NCBI GenBank assembly: GCA_963704995.1
Contig: CAVPIM010000018.1
Coordinates: forward strand, 248,001 to 312,000
Reading direction: 5' to 3'
Source of the DNA: RYN-230 sp963704995
Lineage (GTDB): Bacteria; Actinomycetota; Actinomycetes; Streptosporangiales; Streptosporangiaceae
DNA length: 64,000 nt
Positions within the stretch are counted from its first letter, which is position 1. Every line of letters begins with the position of its first letter. A program made the translations under genes and the position numbers. The notes beneath the pieces were generated by a model. The model saw only the letters and a program-made list of their open reading frames with translations, was not told the DNA's origin and searched no databases. Positions 9,308 to 17,339 of this stretch are shown here, piece after piece.

Positions 9308-10720
9308 CTACGGGATATTCATGGGATTGCGGAAGAGCGGATCGTTCGCGAGAGTCCGGAATGCGGCCAGGGATTGCGGCGAGGTGTCTATCCACCACGG
9401 CCACTGGACAGTCGTGTTGAAGTAAATAAAGGCCTTGATATTTGGGTGTGTATGCAGCCAGCCTTGCGCTCCCTGCAACCATGCTGCCTTACGCCCTGGG
9501 TTAGTAGGATCCTCCAGGGTTCCTGCTTCGGTTATCATCGCGGGCAGGTGCTTCTCGAGGGAATAGAAGTAAAACGAGGTAAAAATGTCGGCAAAGGACC
9601 GCCAGCGGGCCTGGTGGTGAGCCCACCTCCAATTGTAGCCGTCCGCGCCCAGGAAATTAACGTACGAACGTCCAGGATAGTACAGGTCCGCTACCCCTGC
9701 GTCGTACGTCGAGGCCGTCAGGATCAGGACCCAGAAGACATTAGTGGCCCCGATGGCGCGGAATCTGTCCACGACGTGCCGCCACGCCGCCACGAACTGC
9801 GCGGGTTTGCCAGGCACATACGTGCCGTAGAGAGGTTCGTGGTCGAAGGACAGAAGAATAGGATGACCGTAGGCCTTGGCCGCGCGGGCCGTCGCGTTAA
9901 TGATACTGTCCGCCTGTCCGGCCGCGATCTGACTCCAGTCGTCGGCCGGCTGCGACAGATCCCAGTCTACGAGCGGCACTCGCCCATTGGCGCGATCCCA
10001 GGCGAAGCGCGAATACGGAAGCGGCGTCCCGAAGTGCACGTAGATATGGTCGATCGCCACCTTCCTGCCGATCTCGGATTCCAGGTGCAGCAGCGCATCC
10101 TTGTCCGGGTCACCGGTGACGACCGGATCGGTGGCCCGAGGTTCGGCGCGCGCGCCAAGGAGCATGCCCGTCCCGGGTCGGTAGAAGATCCCGGTGACCC
10201 ACACCCGGCCGCCGGACCGGGCGACGGCCGTGGCGCCCTGGGTTACACACCGGCACAGCACGTTGGCCCACGGCGTGCGACCGTGCATCAGGTCCTGATA
10301 CGCGGCCTGCACCGTGTGGCCAGAGCCCACGTTCTCCTCGACGTTTCCCCACAGCATGCTCCAGTTCATGCAGTCAACGCAGCGGTCCTGGAAGACCCGC
10401 CCCTTGCGCGCCATGTCCTGGCTGTGCGCGAGGGCCAAGCGTGCCGCCGCCGAGGAGGAAGCAAGTGCCGGCTGGTGCTTTTCCGCCCTGGTCCGGTTGA
10501 TGACGAGGAGCCCGGGGTCGGCCGGTGCGGCGGGGTGGCGCTGACTGGTTACCTCCCCGGACTGACCGGCCGCCGCGTTCTTCTTCAGCACGGCGTGGAC
10601 CGCCGACGCGGCCGCCGTGACGAAGGCCAGATACACCGGCACGAGCATGAGCACGAGCAGTCGCGTCCGCCGCGAAGACGGCTTGCGCCGCTCCGCTGCT
10701 GACCCGCGCCACCCGCGCAC
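9308..10720 (-). CDS. Membrane-anchored CAP (SCP) domain fused to GH26-like hydrolase
   Basis: The GTG start at 10720 has GGAGG 4 bases upstream. The 470-residue protein has a basic N-terminus and one transmembrane segment at about 20-40. A CAP/SCP-like domain follows at about 68-180 (INRTRAEKHQPAL at the start, then HSQDMARKGRV and ENVGSG), with cysteines at 114, 117, 156 and 158 that could pair. A GH26-like barrel spans about 190-470, with SFDHEPLYG (E295, putative acid/base) and MITEAGT (E398, putative nucleophile). The hydrolase half is a homologue of the adjacent downstream gene. Both are probably exported and act on a cell-surface or environmental glycan; the CAP role is unknown. Confidence 0.7.
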   Translation of the reverse strand: MRGWRGSAAERRKPSSRRTRLLVLMLVPVYLAFVTAAASAVHAVLKKNAAAGQSGEVTSQRHPAAPADPGLLVINRTRAEKHQPALASSSAAARLALAHSQDMARKGRVFQDRCVDCMNWSMLWGNVEENVGSGHTVQAAYQDLMHGRTPWANVLCRCVTQGATAVARSGGRVWVTGIFYRPGTGMLLGARAEPRATDPVVTGDPDKDALLHLESEIGRKVAIDHIYVHFGTPLPYSRFAWDRANGRVPLVDWDLSQPADDWSQIAAGQADSIINATARAAKAYGHPILLSFDHEPLYGTYVPGKPAQFVAAWRHVVDRFRAIGATNVFWVLILTASTYDAGVADLYYPGRSYVNFLGADGYNWRWAHHQARWRSFADIFTSFYFYSLEKHLPAMITEAGTLEDPTNPGRKAAWLQGAQGWLHTHPNIKAFIYFNTTVQWPWWIDTSPQSLAAFRTLANDPLFRNPMNIP

Positions 10721-10791
10721 AGCACCTCCATGAAAGCCTCAAAGACCGCTTACGGGCGCATCATGCTAGCCCGCTGGGACAGGGCCTGTAG

Positions 10792-11238
10792 TCAGGCCGC
10801 GTATTTCTGAACTAGGTCACCGACGCGCGGGAGCGCGGCCTGAATGTGCTTGGCGGCACCGCCGCGGACCGTCCCGTAGGCCCTGGTCACCGTGGGCCGG
10901 TCAGAGGACGCCGCCTTGGCGTCGGTCACTGACAGCAGGGCGCCGGCCACCTCATCGCCGTTCTTGGCCAGGTAGTCGCCGAACTCGCTGCCACCAGCGA
11001 TGTTGAAGTCCGCCCAGTAGGGTTCGAGCTGGCTGACGAAGTCGGGCAGCAGCTTCCCGGCCATGTGGTAAGCGTGACCGGGCATGAACGTGTTCACCGC
11101 CTTGAAGGCCAGCTTGACCGCGGCCCCGGACACGCCCGACATCTCCGAGATCTGCTGGTCGATCAGCTTGTAGCAGTCGTCGACCACCTGCGGCTTGATC
11201 TCCGGCGCGAGCAGGATCTCAGTAAGCGTGGCTGCCAT
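10792..11238 (-). CDS. DUF6918-type conserved actinobacterial protein
   Basis: I choose the ATG at 11238, which has GAGAGG 8 bases upstream; a longer frame reaches 11331 without a better signal. The 148-residue, mostly helical, soluble protein begins MAATLTEILLAPEIKP and ends with the ALPRVGDLVQKYA type of tail that I associate with the DUF6918 family. It has a conserved SGVSGAAVK segment in the middle. No signal peptide or membrane segment is seen and the function of the family is unknown to me. It stands alone between the hydrolase genes and the divergent glycosylphosphotransferase. Confidence 0.65.
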   Translation of the reverse strand: MAATLTEILLAPEIKPQVVDDCYKLIDQQISEMSGVSGAAVKLAFKAVNTFMPGHAYHMAGKLLPDFVSQLEPYWADFNIAGGSEFGDYLAKNGDEVAGALLSVTDAKAASSDRPTVTRAYGTVRGGAAKHIQAALPRVGDLVQKYAA

Positions 11239-11662
11239 GGGTGTGTTCCTCTCAGTTGCTGGGCGCTGCCCCTTGGATTCCGCACGCATACTGCGATGCG
11301 CCGTTCGTCCGGTAGACGGTGAACGCCCCATTATGGTTTACCGGCCCGCCCGGCCGTGGCAGGGTTGGCAGACGCGCGAAGATCGTCTTAGCGGTGCCGA
11401 TAGCGGGCAGGCGCCCGGCTGAACATGACCGGCCGGGGAGGGCCGGCGGGGCTGGGCAGCGAGAGCAGCCGCACCCGGTCGCACCGCAGCGGGGCAGATC
11501 AGCACGTGTGCGAACGCAGAACTAGCGGGCCCCGCAGAGCGTTCCCTGCCAGGATATTCCTTACCTAATTATGACGTAGCTGGACAACCCTGGGGCCGGG
11601 CCGGGCGTCTCTTCTATACGCCCGGAGTGATCGGCGGGGTAGCGGAAGAAGGACGGTGATCG
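11239..11662. other. 424-base divergent intergenic region
   Basis: This stretch separates the divergent DUF6918-type gene and the glycosylphosphotransferase gene and should contain both promoters. A less GC-rich patch at about 11552-11580 (ATTCCTTACCTAATTATGACG) is the best candidate for a plus-strand -10 region. A hairpin follows in the leader at 11601-11625. No convincing small gene was found. Confidence 0.5.
11601..11625 (+). promoter_or_regulatory. Perfect leader hairpin upstream of the glycosylphosphotransferase
   Basis: CCGGGCGT and ACGCCCGG form perfect 8-base arms around a 9-base pyrimidine-rich loop, ending 37 bases before the GTG start of the downstream gene. It would be the most stable structure in the transcript leader. 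It could be an attenuation, stability or protein-binding element; no family is recognised. Confidence 0.4.
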
Positions 11663-13123
11663 GTGTCATCTGGCAGCACAGCGGTTACGGGTGCCCACCG
11701 CACCTCGGCCCGGCAGGCCACCGCCACCCCGGCCTCGTGGACCAGCGCCTACCTGCGCCGGACGCTGCTCGCGGACTGCCTGTGCGTGCTCGCTGCGGGT
11801 GCCCTCGCCTACGAGGTGCGGTTCGATGCTAAGAGCTACCGGCCGGGCGTGTATCTCGCGTTCACCATCCTGCTCCCGCTGTTCTGGATCGGCGCGCTGG
11901 CCCTGGTGGGCGGGTATGACCCTCGGCTCATCGGGGTCGGCTCGGATGAGTTCCGGCGGGTGATCAATGCGGCGGTGATGCTGACCGCCACGATCGCGAT
12001 CGCCTCTTATGCGGTGAAGTTCGACACCGCCCGCGGCTATATGGTCATCGCGCTGCCCTGCGCAACCGTCTTCGACCTCGTCGTGCGGTACCGGCTGCGC
12101 CGGCGGTTGCACCGCCAGCGCAGCCGCGGCGCATGCATGCGCCGCGTAGTGGCGGTGGGGGACGCCCCGGCGGTCGCCGAGCTAGTCGCCGAGCTTCGCC
12201 GCGGCACCTACCATGGCCTCTCGGTGGTGGGCGCGTGCCTGGCGGGCGGGACCATGTTGCACGAGATCGCAGGCGTTCCGGTTTACGGGGGCCTGGGCAG
12301 CGTGCCCTCAGCGGTCGGCGACCTCGGCGCCGACACGGTGGCCGTGCTGGCTTGCCAGGAGATGAACGGAGTGCGGCTCCGCCGCCTCGCCTGGGACCTG
12401 GAGAAGGTCGGGACCGAGATGTGCGTCGCGCCAGCCCTGCTCGACGTGGCCGGCCCGCGCACTACGATCCGCCCGGTCGCGGGGCTGACTCTGCTGCATG
12501 TGGACCACCCGCAGCTGGATGGCGGCAAGCAGCTGCTCAAGCTGGCCTTCGACAAGACCGTGGCGCTGACCGCGATCATTCTGCTCGCGCCGCTGTTCGC
12601 GCTCGTCATGCTGGCCATCAAGCTGGATGACCACGGGCCGGTGTTCTTCAGGCAGACCAGGGTGGGTAAAGGCGGCCACACGTTCTCGGTATGGAAGTTC
12701 CGCACGATGGTGGCGGACGCCGAGCAGCGCAAGGCGGAGCTGGCGGCCCACAACGAGGCGGCTGGAGCGCTGTTCAAGATGCGCAAGGATCCCCGGGTGA
12801 CCAAGACGGGTACCTTGCTGCGCCGTTACTCCGTGGACGAGCTGCCCCAGCTGTTCAATGTGCTGTTCGGCGACATGTCCCTGGTTGGGCCGCGGCCCGC
12901 GCTACCGGACGAGGCGGCCAAGTACGGCGGCCACATGCGACGCCGGCTGGTGGTCAAGCCGGGGATCACTGGGCTGTGGCAGGTGAATGGCCGCTCTGAC
13001 CTGGCTTGGGAAGAAGCAGTCAGGCTCGACGTCCGGTACGTGGAGAACTGGTCGCTCGCCCTCGACTTGCAGATCCTGTGGAAGACCTGGTCTGCAGTCG
13101 TCGGGGGCCACGGCGCCTACTAG
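11663..13123 (+). CDS. Polyprenyl-phosphate glycosylphosphotransferase (WcaJ/CpsE-like)
   Basis: The 486-residue protein has four to five N-terminal membrane segments (about 30-135) and a central Rossmann-like CoA_binding_3-type region (about 150-270). A further membrane helix and the bacterial sugar transferase domain (PF02397) follow at about 290-486. Diagnostic motifs are KFRTM, RRYSVDELPQLFNV, GDMSLVGPRP and KPGITGLWQVNGRS. Such enzymes start lipid-linked polysaccharide synthesis by moving a sugar-1-phosphate from a UDP-sugar onto undecaprenyl phosphate. The start is a GTG at 11663. It ends 178 bases before a 40-base palindrome that separates it from convergent genes. It is the expected priming enzyme for the neighbouring Wzx/Wzy-type genes. 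Confidence 0.9.
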   Translation: MSSGSTAVTGAHRTSARQATATPASWTSAYLRRTLLADCLCVLAAGALAYEVRFDAKSYRPGVYLAFTILLPLFWIGALALVGGYDPRLIGVGSDEFRRVINAAVMLTATIAIASYAVKFDTARGYMVIALPCATVFDLVVRYRLRRRLHRQRSRGACMRRVVAVGDAPAVAELVAELRRGTYHGLSVVGACLAGGTMLHEIAGVPVYGGLGSVPSAVGDLGADTVAVLACQEMNGVRLRRLAWDLEKVGTEMCVAPALLDVAGPRTTIRPVAGLTLLHVDHPQLDGGKQLLKLAFDKTVALTAIILLAPLFALVMLAIKLDDHGPVFFRQTRVGKGGHTFSVWKFRTMVADAEQRKAELAAHNEAAGALFKMRKDPRVTKTGTLLRRYSVDELPQLFNVLFGDMSLVGPRPALPDEAAKYGGHMRRRLVVKPGITGLWQVNGRSDLAWEEAVRLDVRYVENWSLALDLQILWKTWSAVVGGHGAY

Positions 13124-13300
13124 GTCGTTGACCGGGAAGTGCGCGCAGCTCACACGTGGCCGTAGGCGATCAGGGACCGTTGCACCGGTGCGCCGGTGCG
13201 CCAGTTGTGCCAGCTGCAGGCCGGGTGGCGGGCCACTCGGCGCGTGCCGCCTCGCGTCTTCCCCGCCAGCCACGAGTACAACTCCCCGAGGGTTCTGCCC

Positions 13301-13340
13301 GTTGCCTAGGGGGCCCTCGTACGAGGGCCCCCTAGGCAAC
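13301..13340. terminator. Perfect 40-base palindrome between convergent genes
   Basis: Bases 13301-13320 are followed immediately by their exact reverse complement at 13321-13340, starting GTTGCCTAGG and ending CCTAGGCAAC. There is no spacer, so an RNA hairpin would have 18 pairs and a 4-base loop. It lies between the glycosylphosphotransferase (ends 13123, plus) and the lipoprotein gene (ends 13407, minus), the place for a bidirectional terminator. There is no T-run, as is common in actinobacteria. Confidence 0.7.
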
Positions 13341-13406
13341 ACTCCTGGATGCGCTGGCGGACGGCGTCAGCGCAGAGGAGAGATCCTGCGCGCGCCGGGA
13401 CGTCTC

Positions 13407-14021
13407 CTACTGGCTGAGCATGGACTGGAGCGTGCCGGGAATCGTGGAGTTATCGGCCACCATGCAGTTATGGTTGCTGCCGCCTACCGCCTGGGCCGCT
13501 GCCATACTGCTGGCCGCCGCCATTGTCTGCAGGCAGCTGATGTCGGCCGGGAAGTTGGCCGCGGTCATCGCGTTGATGCGGGTCCGCACGCTGGCTGGCC
13601 AGCGGATGCCCCGGAATTCGGCTACCTCGGCGCGTAGTTCGCTGGCATAGGCCAGGGCGTCGGCGCGGAACTCGCTGAAGGGCGCCGAACCGGTGGAGGC
13701 GCTCGCGAGCTTGTTGGACAGCGCGTTCCCCCGGCCCACGATTCGCACGTAGGCCAGTTGCGCCTGCTTCATCGTCAGTCGCCCGGTAGGCAGGGGACCG
13801 CCGGTGGGCGCTGCCGACGGGGAACTCGCCGTCCCGTGGGCCGACGGGGAACTCGCCGCCCCCCGGGCCGAGGGGGAACTCGCCGCCACCGATGCCCCGG
13901 ACGCAGCGGACGCCGAGGACGCCGCCGGTGCACTAAGCGGCCCGGCGCCACATGCGGCGACGAGCACGGCCGCTGCTGCCGCCGCGGCCACGGCGGCGGT
14001 GTTCCTGGTGCTGCTGATCAT
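13407..14021 (-). CDS. Putative lipoprotein of unknown function
   Basis: The 204-residue product starts with a short basic end and an alanine-rich hydrophobic stretch that ends in the lipobox VLVAAC (Cys at about residue 24), so it should be lipid-anchored outside the cell. A Ser/Pro/Ala linker with three copies of an SSPSA-type motif (about 48-70) comes next, then an alpha-helical domain of about 120 residues with two cysteines. No catalytic motif is recognised. It lies 14 bases downstream of the LamG-type secreted protein on the same strand and is probably co-expressed with it. Confidence 0.7.
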   Translation of the reverse strand: MISSTRNTAAVAAAAAAAVLVAACGAGPLSAPAASSASAASGASVAASSPSARGAASSPSAHGTASSPSAAPTGGPLPTGRLTMKQAQLAYVRIVGRGNALSNKLASASTGSAPFSEFRADALAYASELRAEVAEFRGIRWPASVRTRINAMTAANFPADISCLQTMAAASSMAAAQAVGGSNHNCMVADNSTIPGTLQSMLSQ

Positions 14022-14035
14022 GCCTGCCCTGCCCG

Positions 14036-15187
14036 TCAGCCGAAGGAAATAGAGACGTCGTCCAGTTCGCCCTGGTACCAGTCGTAGCCAGTGGCGGAGC
14101 CAGGGTTGCCGTGGGCCCCCACGTTCACGTCAGAGGGCGGCGAGACGGACCCGATGACCGCGGACGTGCTGTGCACCAGCACGCCGTCGATCCACAGCTG
14201 GATGGCGGAAGCGGTCTTGATGCACTGCACATAGTGCCACTGCCCGTTGTTCAGGCTGGCCCCGCCAGTGGCGTTGTTACTGCTGGACGAGCCGTGGTAA
14301 GTACACGCGATCTGGTTCGACTTCAGCAGCTCGACCTTGTACTCCTGGGCGGGGTAGTCCCCCATGCGCACCAGGTCATAGTCACCCGAGCTAGGCAGGT
14401 TCGTGGTGTTGAGCCAGAACGAGATGTCGATGTTGGCCGAGCCCGCGACCAGCGTGGACGAGTAAGGCACGTCAGCGTCGGACTGCCCGCTGAAGCTGTA
14501 GGCGGTGCCATGGCCGGCAGGCCCGGGCACACCGACCTGGACAGGGCCGTTCAGCGTGCCGTTGTTGTGGTGGCCAGAGGAGTCGATCATGGTCGTCCCG
14601 GATGTCTCGTCCATGTTCCACTGCCCGGCGAGCGCAGGCGAGGACGACGCCCCGGTGAGCGACAGGCTGTCCGCCTCGAAGCTGTTGCCGGCCACCGCGC
14701 CAGTCTGGCGGATCTGGAAGCCCACCGTGTCGCCGGCGTTCTTGTCAGTCAGGGTCGCCGGGCCGATGGCCTGCCAGCTCCCATTGGCCGTCACGCACTG
14801 CTTGACCGTCTGCGCCAGCGAGCCGCCCGGTGTGTACTCCTGCAAGAGCAGGCACAGGCTCTTTCCTGAGACGCCCAGCACTTCGCCGGTGCCCTGCAAC
14901 TGGCTGCCCTGCGCCACGTTCGTGGCCGGCTTGGGGGCTGCGTAGATCGAGTAAGACGTGCCCGTGGACAACGTCACCTTGGCGGCAGAGCCACTGCCGC
15001 CAAAGCCGGGGCTGACCACGCTCAGCTTGGCGTTGGTGCCTTTCCACCCGGAGGTGGTTCCGCCGTCGAAAGTACCGTTGGGAAGCAGATTCGTGGCCGC
15101 AGCCACGGCCACGGCCGGGGTGAGAGCCATGGCTGTCCCCACCGAAAGCACAGCCGCGCCTGCCGCGCAGCGCATCAACCACGACAC
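14036..15187 (-). CDS. Secreted LamG/concanavalin-like carbohydrate-binding protein
   Basis: The GTG at 15187 starts a 383-residue protein with a cleavable-looking signal peptide (residues 1-30, ending AVAVAAA). A first beta-sandwich domain (about 31-180), which begins NLLPNGTFDGGTTSGW, resembles CBM4/9-like modules. The second domain (about 185-383) has the LamG/ConA-lectin pattern, with WNMDETSGTTMIDSSGHHNNGTL, WLNTT, WHYVQCIK and WIDGVLV. Such domains bind glycans or proteins outside the cell; no catalytic domain is present. It is upstream of the lipoprotein gene in the same unit and within the polysaccharide region. Confidence 0.8.
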   Translation of the reverse strand: MSWLMRCAAGAAVLSVGTAMALTPAVAVAAATNLLPNGTFDGGTTSGWKGTNAKLSVVSPGFGGSGSAAKVTLSTGTSYSIYAAPKPATNVAQGSQLQGTGEVLGVSGKSLCLLLQEYTPGGSLAQTVKQCVTANGSWQAIGPATLTDKNAGDTVGFQIRQTGAVAGNSFEADSLSLTGASSSPALAGQWNMDETSGTTMIDSSGHHNNGTLNGPVQVGVPGPAGHGTAYSFSGQSDADVPYSSTLVAGSANIDISFWLNTTNLPSSGDYDLVRMGDYPAQEYKVELLKSNQIACTYHGSSSSNNATGGASLNNGQWHYVQCIKTASAIQLWIDGVLVHSTSAVIGSVSPPSDVNVGAHGNPGSATGYDWYQGELDDVSISFG

Positions 15188-15579
15188 GTAAACCCCTGTT
15201 CTCGCCGCCGGCCCTCATCGGCCGGCGCGCCGTAACTCGAGCTGAGTAGAACCCCCGCCTTGGTCATCCCAGCCATGACGTGCGCTAGAGATCCCAAATC
15301 CGCGGAATATCCGCTAGTGACCAGACGTCCCACGCCTGTATTAGGTTCACGCGTTTTCGCCTGGGCTCGCGGGCGTGGTGCGGCCCCCGAAGCGGGGAGC
15401 GGATCTGCGGCCGGCGCTTGCCCGCCCGCCTGCAGCAGGGCGAGTGGCCCGGGACGGCTGGGTCCCGGCCGGGGAAGTCATAACCGGCAAGCCAGGAGCG
15501 TGTCCTGAGCTAGCTAGGTCTGCTATCTTCTACAAACTTGTAGAAGATGAATGGCGACCTAACGGAAGGTTAACTATTC
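15188..15579. other. 392-base divergent intergenic region
   Basis: This region holds the promoters of the minus-strand LamG-type gene and the plus-strand PAP2 gene. A small palindrome, GCGGA-ATA-TCCGC, is at 15302-15314, and a stronger inverted repeat at 15525-15548 is listed separately. No convincing gene was found. Confidence 0.5.
15525..15548. promoter_or_regulatory. Candidate operator upstream of the PAP2 gene
   Basis: ATCTTCTACAA and TTGTAGAAGAT form perfect 11-base arms with a 2-base centre, 31 bases before the PAP2 start. The patch is AT-rich in very GC-rich surroundings. The core TACA-N4-TGTA has the general look of dyads bound by winged-helix repressors; no regulator gene is adjacent. 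Confidence 0.5.
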
Positions 15580-16332
15580 ATGTCTCGTTCGCCAGCGCCC
15601 GGTTACGCCCAGCGCCCTGCCGCGGCCGGCCGCGGAAAGCAGGCGCCAGCCCCGGGCGGGACACGGGAACCCCGGTACGGGCTGGCCAGGCTGCTCGTCG
15701 GTGTCGCGCTCAGCGTCCTGGTCCTGCTGCTCGGCCTACTGGCGAAGACAGGCCCGGTTTCCCGCCTTGACCTGCGCGTCGACCGGCACATCGCCATGCA
15801 AGACCGCACCAGCATGCTGACCACGCTGGCTAGGGCCGTCAGCACAATCGCCACACCGGAGATCGTGGGTGTCGGCCTGATGATCGTGATGCCGCTCGTC
15901 CTGGTGCTGGCCAGCCGCCGGCTCGATGCCCTGAAGGTGTTCTGCATGTTCGGCGGGGCACTGGTCCTGGCCGAGATCGGGAAGAAGGTCATCAACGAGC
16001 ACCGGCCGCCGACGTCGCTGTGGGCCATGACCGCCGACAGCGGATCCTCCTACCCCAGCGGGCACACCACCACCGCGGCCGTGTTCGCGGTCGCGCTCGT
16101 CGTTATTGCCGCCACCCTGGCCGGCCGGAGTGCCGCCCTGGTGCTGGGCGGCATGTACGTGGTCGCCGTCGCCGTCAGCCGTGTCTACCTGGCCGACCAC
16201 TACCCACCTGACGTGATCGGCGGCCTGCTGTGCGCCCTGGCCGCGGCGTTCATCGTCACCGGCCTCGCTGCCCTGCCCGCCGTGCAACCGTACCTGCAGC
16301 GACTCGGCACGGGCAGCGGCCGCCACCGGTAG
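15580..16332 (+). CDS. PAP2-family phosphatase (membrane)
   Basis: The 250-residue protein has a basic cytoplasmic N-terminus and about five to six membrane segments. The three PAP2 phosphatase motifs are present: KKVINEHRP (about 131-139), PSGH (about 153-156) and SRVYLADHYPPD (about 199-210). Members remove phosphate from membrane lipids such as undecaprenyl pyrophosphate, phosphatidic acid or phosphoglycerol lipids. Near a polysaccharide cluster, recycling of undecaprenyl pyrophosphate is a reasonable guess. The ATG has GGAAGG 11 bases upstream, and a perfect inverted repeat lies in its promoter region. Confidence 0.85.
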   Translation: MSRSPAPGYAQRPAAAGRGKQAPAPGGTREPRYGLARLLVGVALSVLVLLLGLLAKTGPVSRLDLRVDRHIAMQDRTSMLTTLARAVSTIATPEIVGVGLMIVMPLVLVLASRRLDALKVFCMFGGALVLAEIGKKVINEHRPPTSLWAMTADSGSSYPSGHTTTAAVFAVALVVIAATLAGRSAALVLGGMYVVAVAVSRVYLADHYPPDVIGGLLCALAAAFIVTGLAALPAVQPYLQRLGTGSGRHR

Positions 16333-16361
16333 ATCACGCAGAGCGCGGCCCGCGCATCGTA

Positions 16362-16380
16362 GGCCGGACTTTCGCCGGCC
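16362..16380 (+). terminator. Hairpin after the PAP2 gene
   Basis: GGCCGG (16362-16367) pairs with CCGGCC (16375-16380) across a 7-base loop, 29 bases after the PAP2 stop and 139 bases before cysQ. A terminator is plausible from position; there is no T-run. Confidence 0.4.
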
Positions 16381-16519
16381 GCCTGGCCACAGGGCGATAG
16401 CCCGGCTGCACCGGCAACTGCCAGCCCGGCCAGGCGGACTTCCGGTCCTCAAGCCGACAGGACATACCGTGATGCCCTAGCCTTTACGAGCCGGCGACCT
16501 CGTCGGCGAGGGGAGCTGC

Positions 16520-17281
16520 ATGATGACCACCGACGACAGCCGCCTGGCTCGTGACCTGGCGGCCGCCGCGGGCCAGCGCCTACTCGGCCTGCGGGCCGAG
16601 GGGGGCGATCCGGCGGAGCTACGCTCGGCGGGGGACCGGAGTTCACACGAGTTCCTCACCGCGGAACTGGGCCGGCTTCGCCCGGCCGACGCGGTGCTGT
16701 CTGAGGAAGGCAAGGACGACCACGCGCGGCTGGCCGCCGACCGGGTATGGATCATCGACCCGCTGGATGGCACCAGGGAATTCGGCGAGGCTGGCCGGGA
16801 CGACTGGGCGGTGCACGTCGCGCTGTGGGAGCGGGGTGAACTGGCCGCGGGCGCCGTCGCGCTGCCCGCCCAGGACGCCGTGCTGAGCACGGCGCAGCCG
16901 CAGCCCAGGCCGCCTGCCCCGCCGGCGGGGCCGCTGCGCGTGCTGGTCAGCCGGACCAGGCCCCCCGCGCTGCTGGCCCGGCTGGCTGAGCAGGTCGAGC
17001 TCACGCTGATCCCGATGGGCTCGGCCGGGGCGAAGGCGGCCGAGGTGATCCGCGGGACCGCCGATGCCTACGTGCACAGCGGCGGCCAGTACGAGTGGGA
17101 TTCGGCGGCCCCGGTCGCGGTGGCCCAGGCGGCGGGGCTGCACGCGTCGCGGCTGGACGGGTCAAAGCTGGCCTACAACCAGGCGGATCCTTCCCTGCCC
17201 GATATCCTTATCTGCTCAGCGGGGCTTGCCCCCGTGCTGCTGGATGGTCTGCGCGTGGCTGGTTGTTCAGCTACGCAGTAA
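16520..17281 (+). CDS. cysQ: 3'(2'),5'-bisphosphate nucleotidase (CysQ-like)
   Basis: The 253-residue product belongs to the inositol monophosphatase superfamily. It has SEEG (about 62-65) followed by the metal-binding IIDPLDGTREF (about 79-89), and a C-terminal WDSAAPVAVAQAAG motif. In the CysQ branch the enzyme removes the 3'-phosphate of PAP/PAPS formed during sulfate assimilation. It is directly upstream of cysD (58-base gap), which supports CysQ over a general inositol phosphatase. The start ATG at 16520 has GGGGAG upstream; a second ATG follows directly. Confidence 0.85.
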   Translation: MMTTDDSRLARDLAAAAGQRLLGLRAEGGDPAELRSAGDRSSHEFLTAELGRLRPADAVLSEEGKDDHARLAADRVWIIDPLDGTREFGEAGRDDWAVHVALWERGELAAGAVALPAQDAVLSTAQPQPRPPAPPAGPLRVLVSRTRPPALLARLAEQVELTLIPMGSAGAKAAEVIRGTADAYVHSGGQYEWDSAAPVAVAQAAGLHASRLDGSKLAYNQADPSLPDILICSAGLAPVLLDGLRVAGCSATQ

Positions 17282-17339
17282 CGCTCTCCCCGGGGAGAGT
17301 GACCTATCCCGTCCATGCCCGACGACCGGAGTCTGCTTG

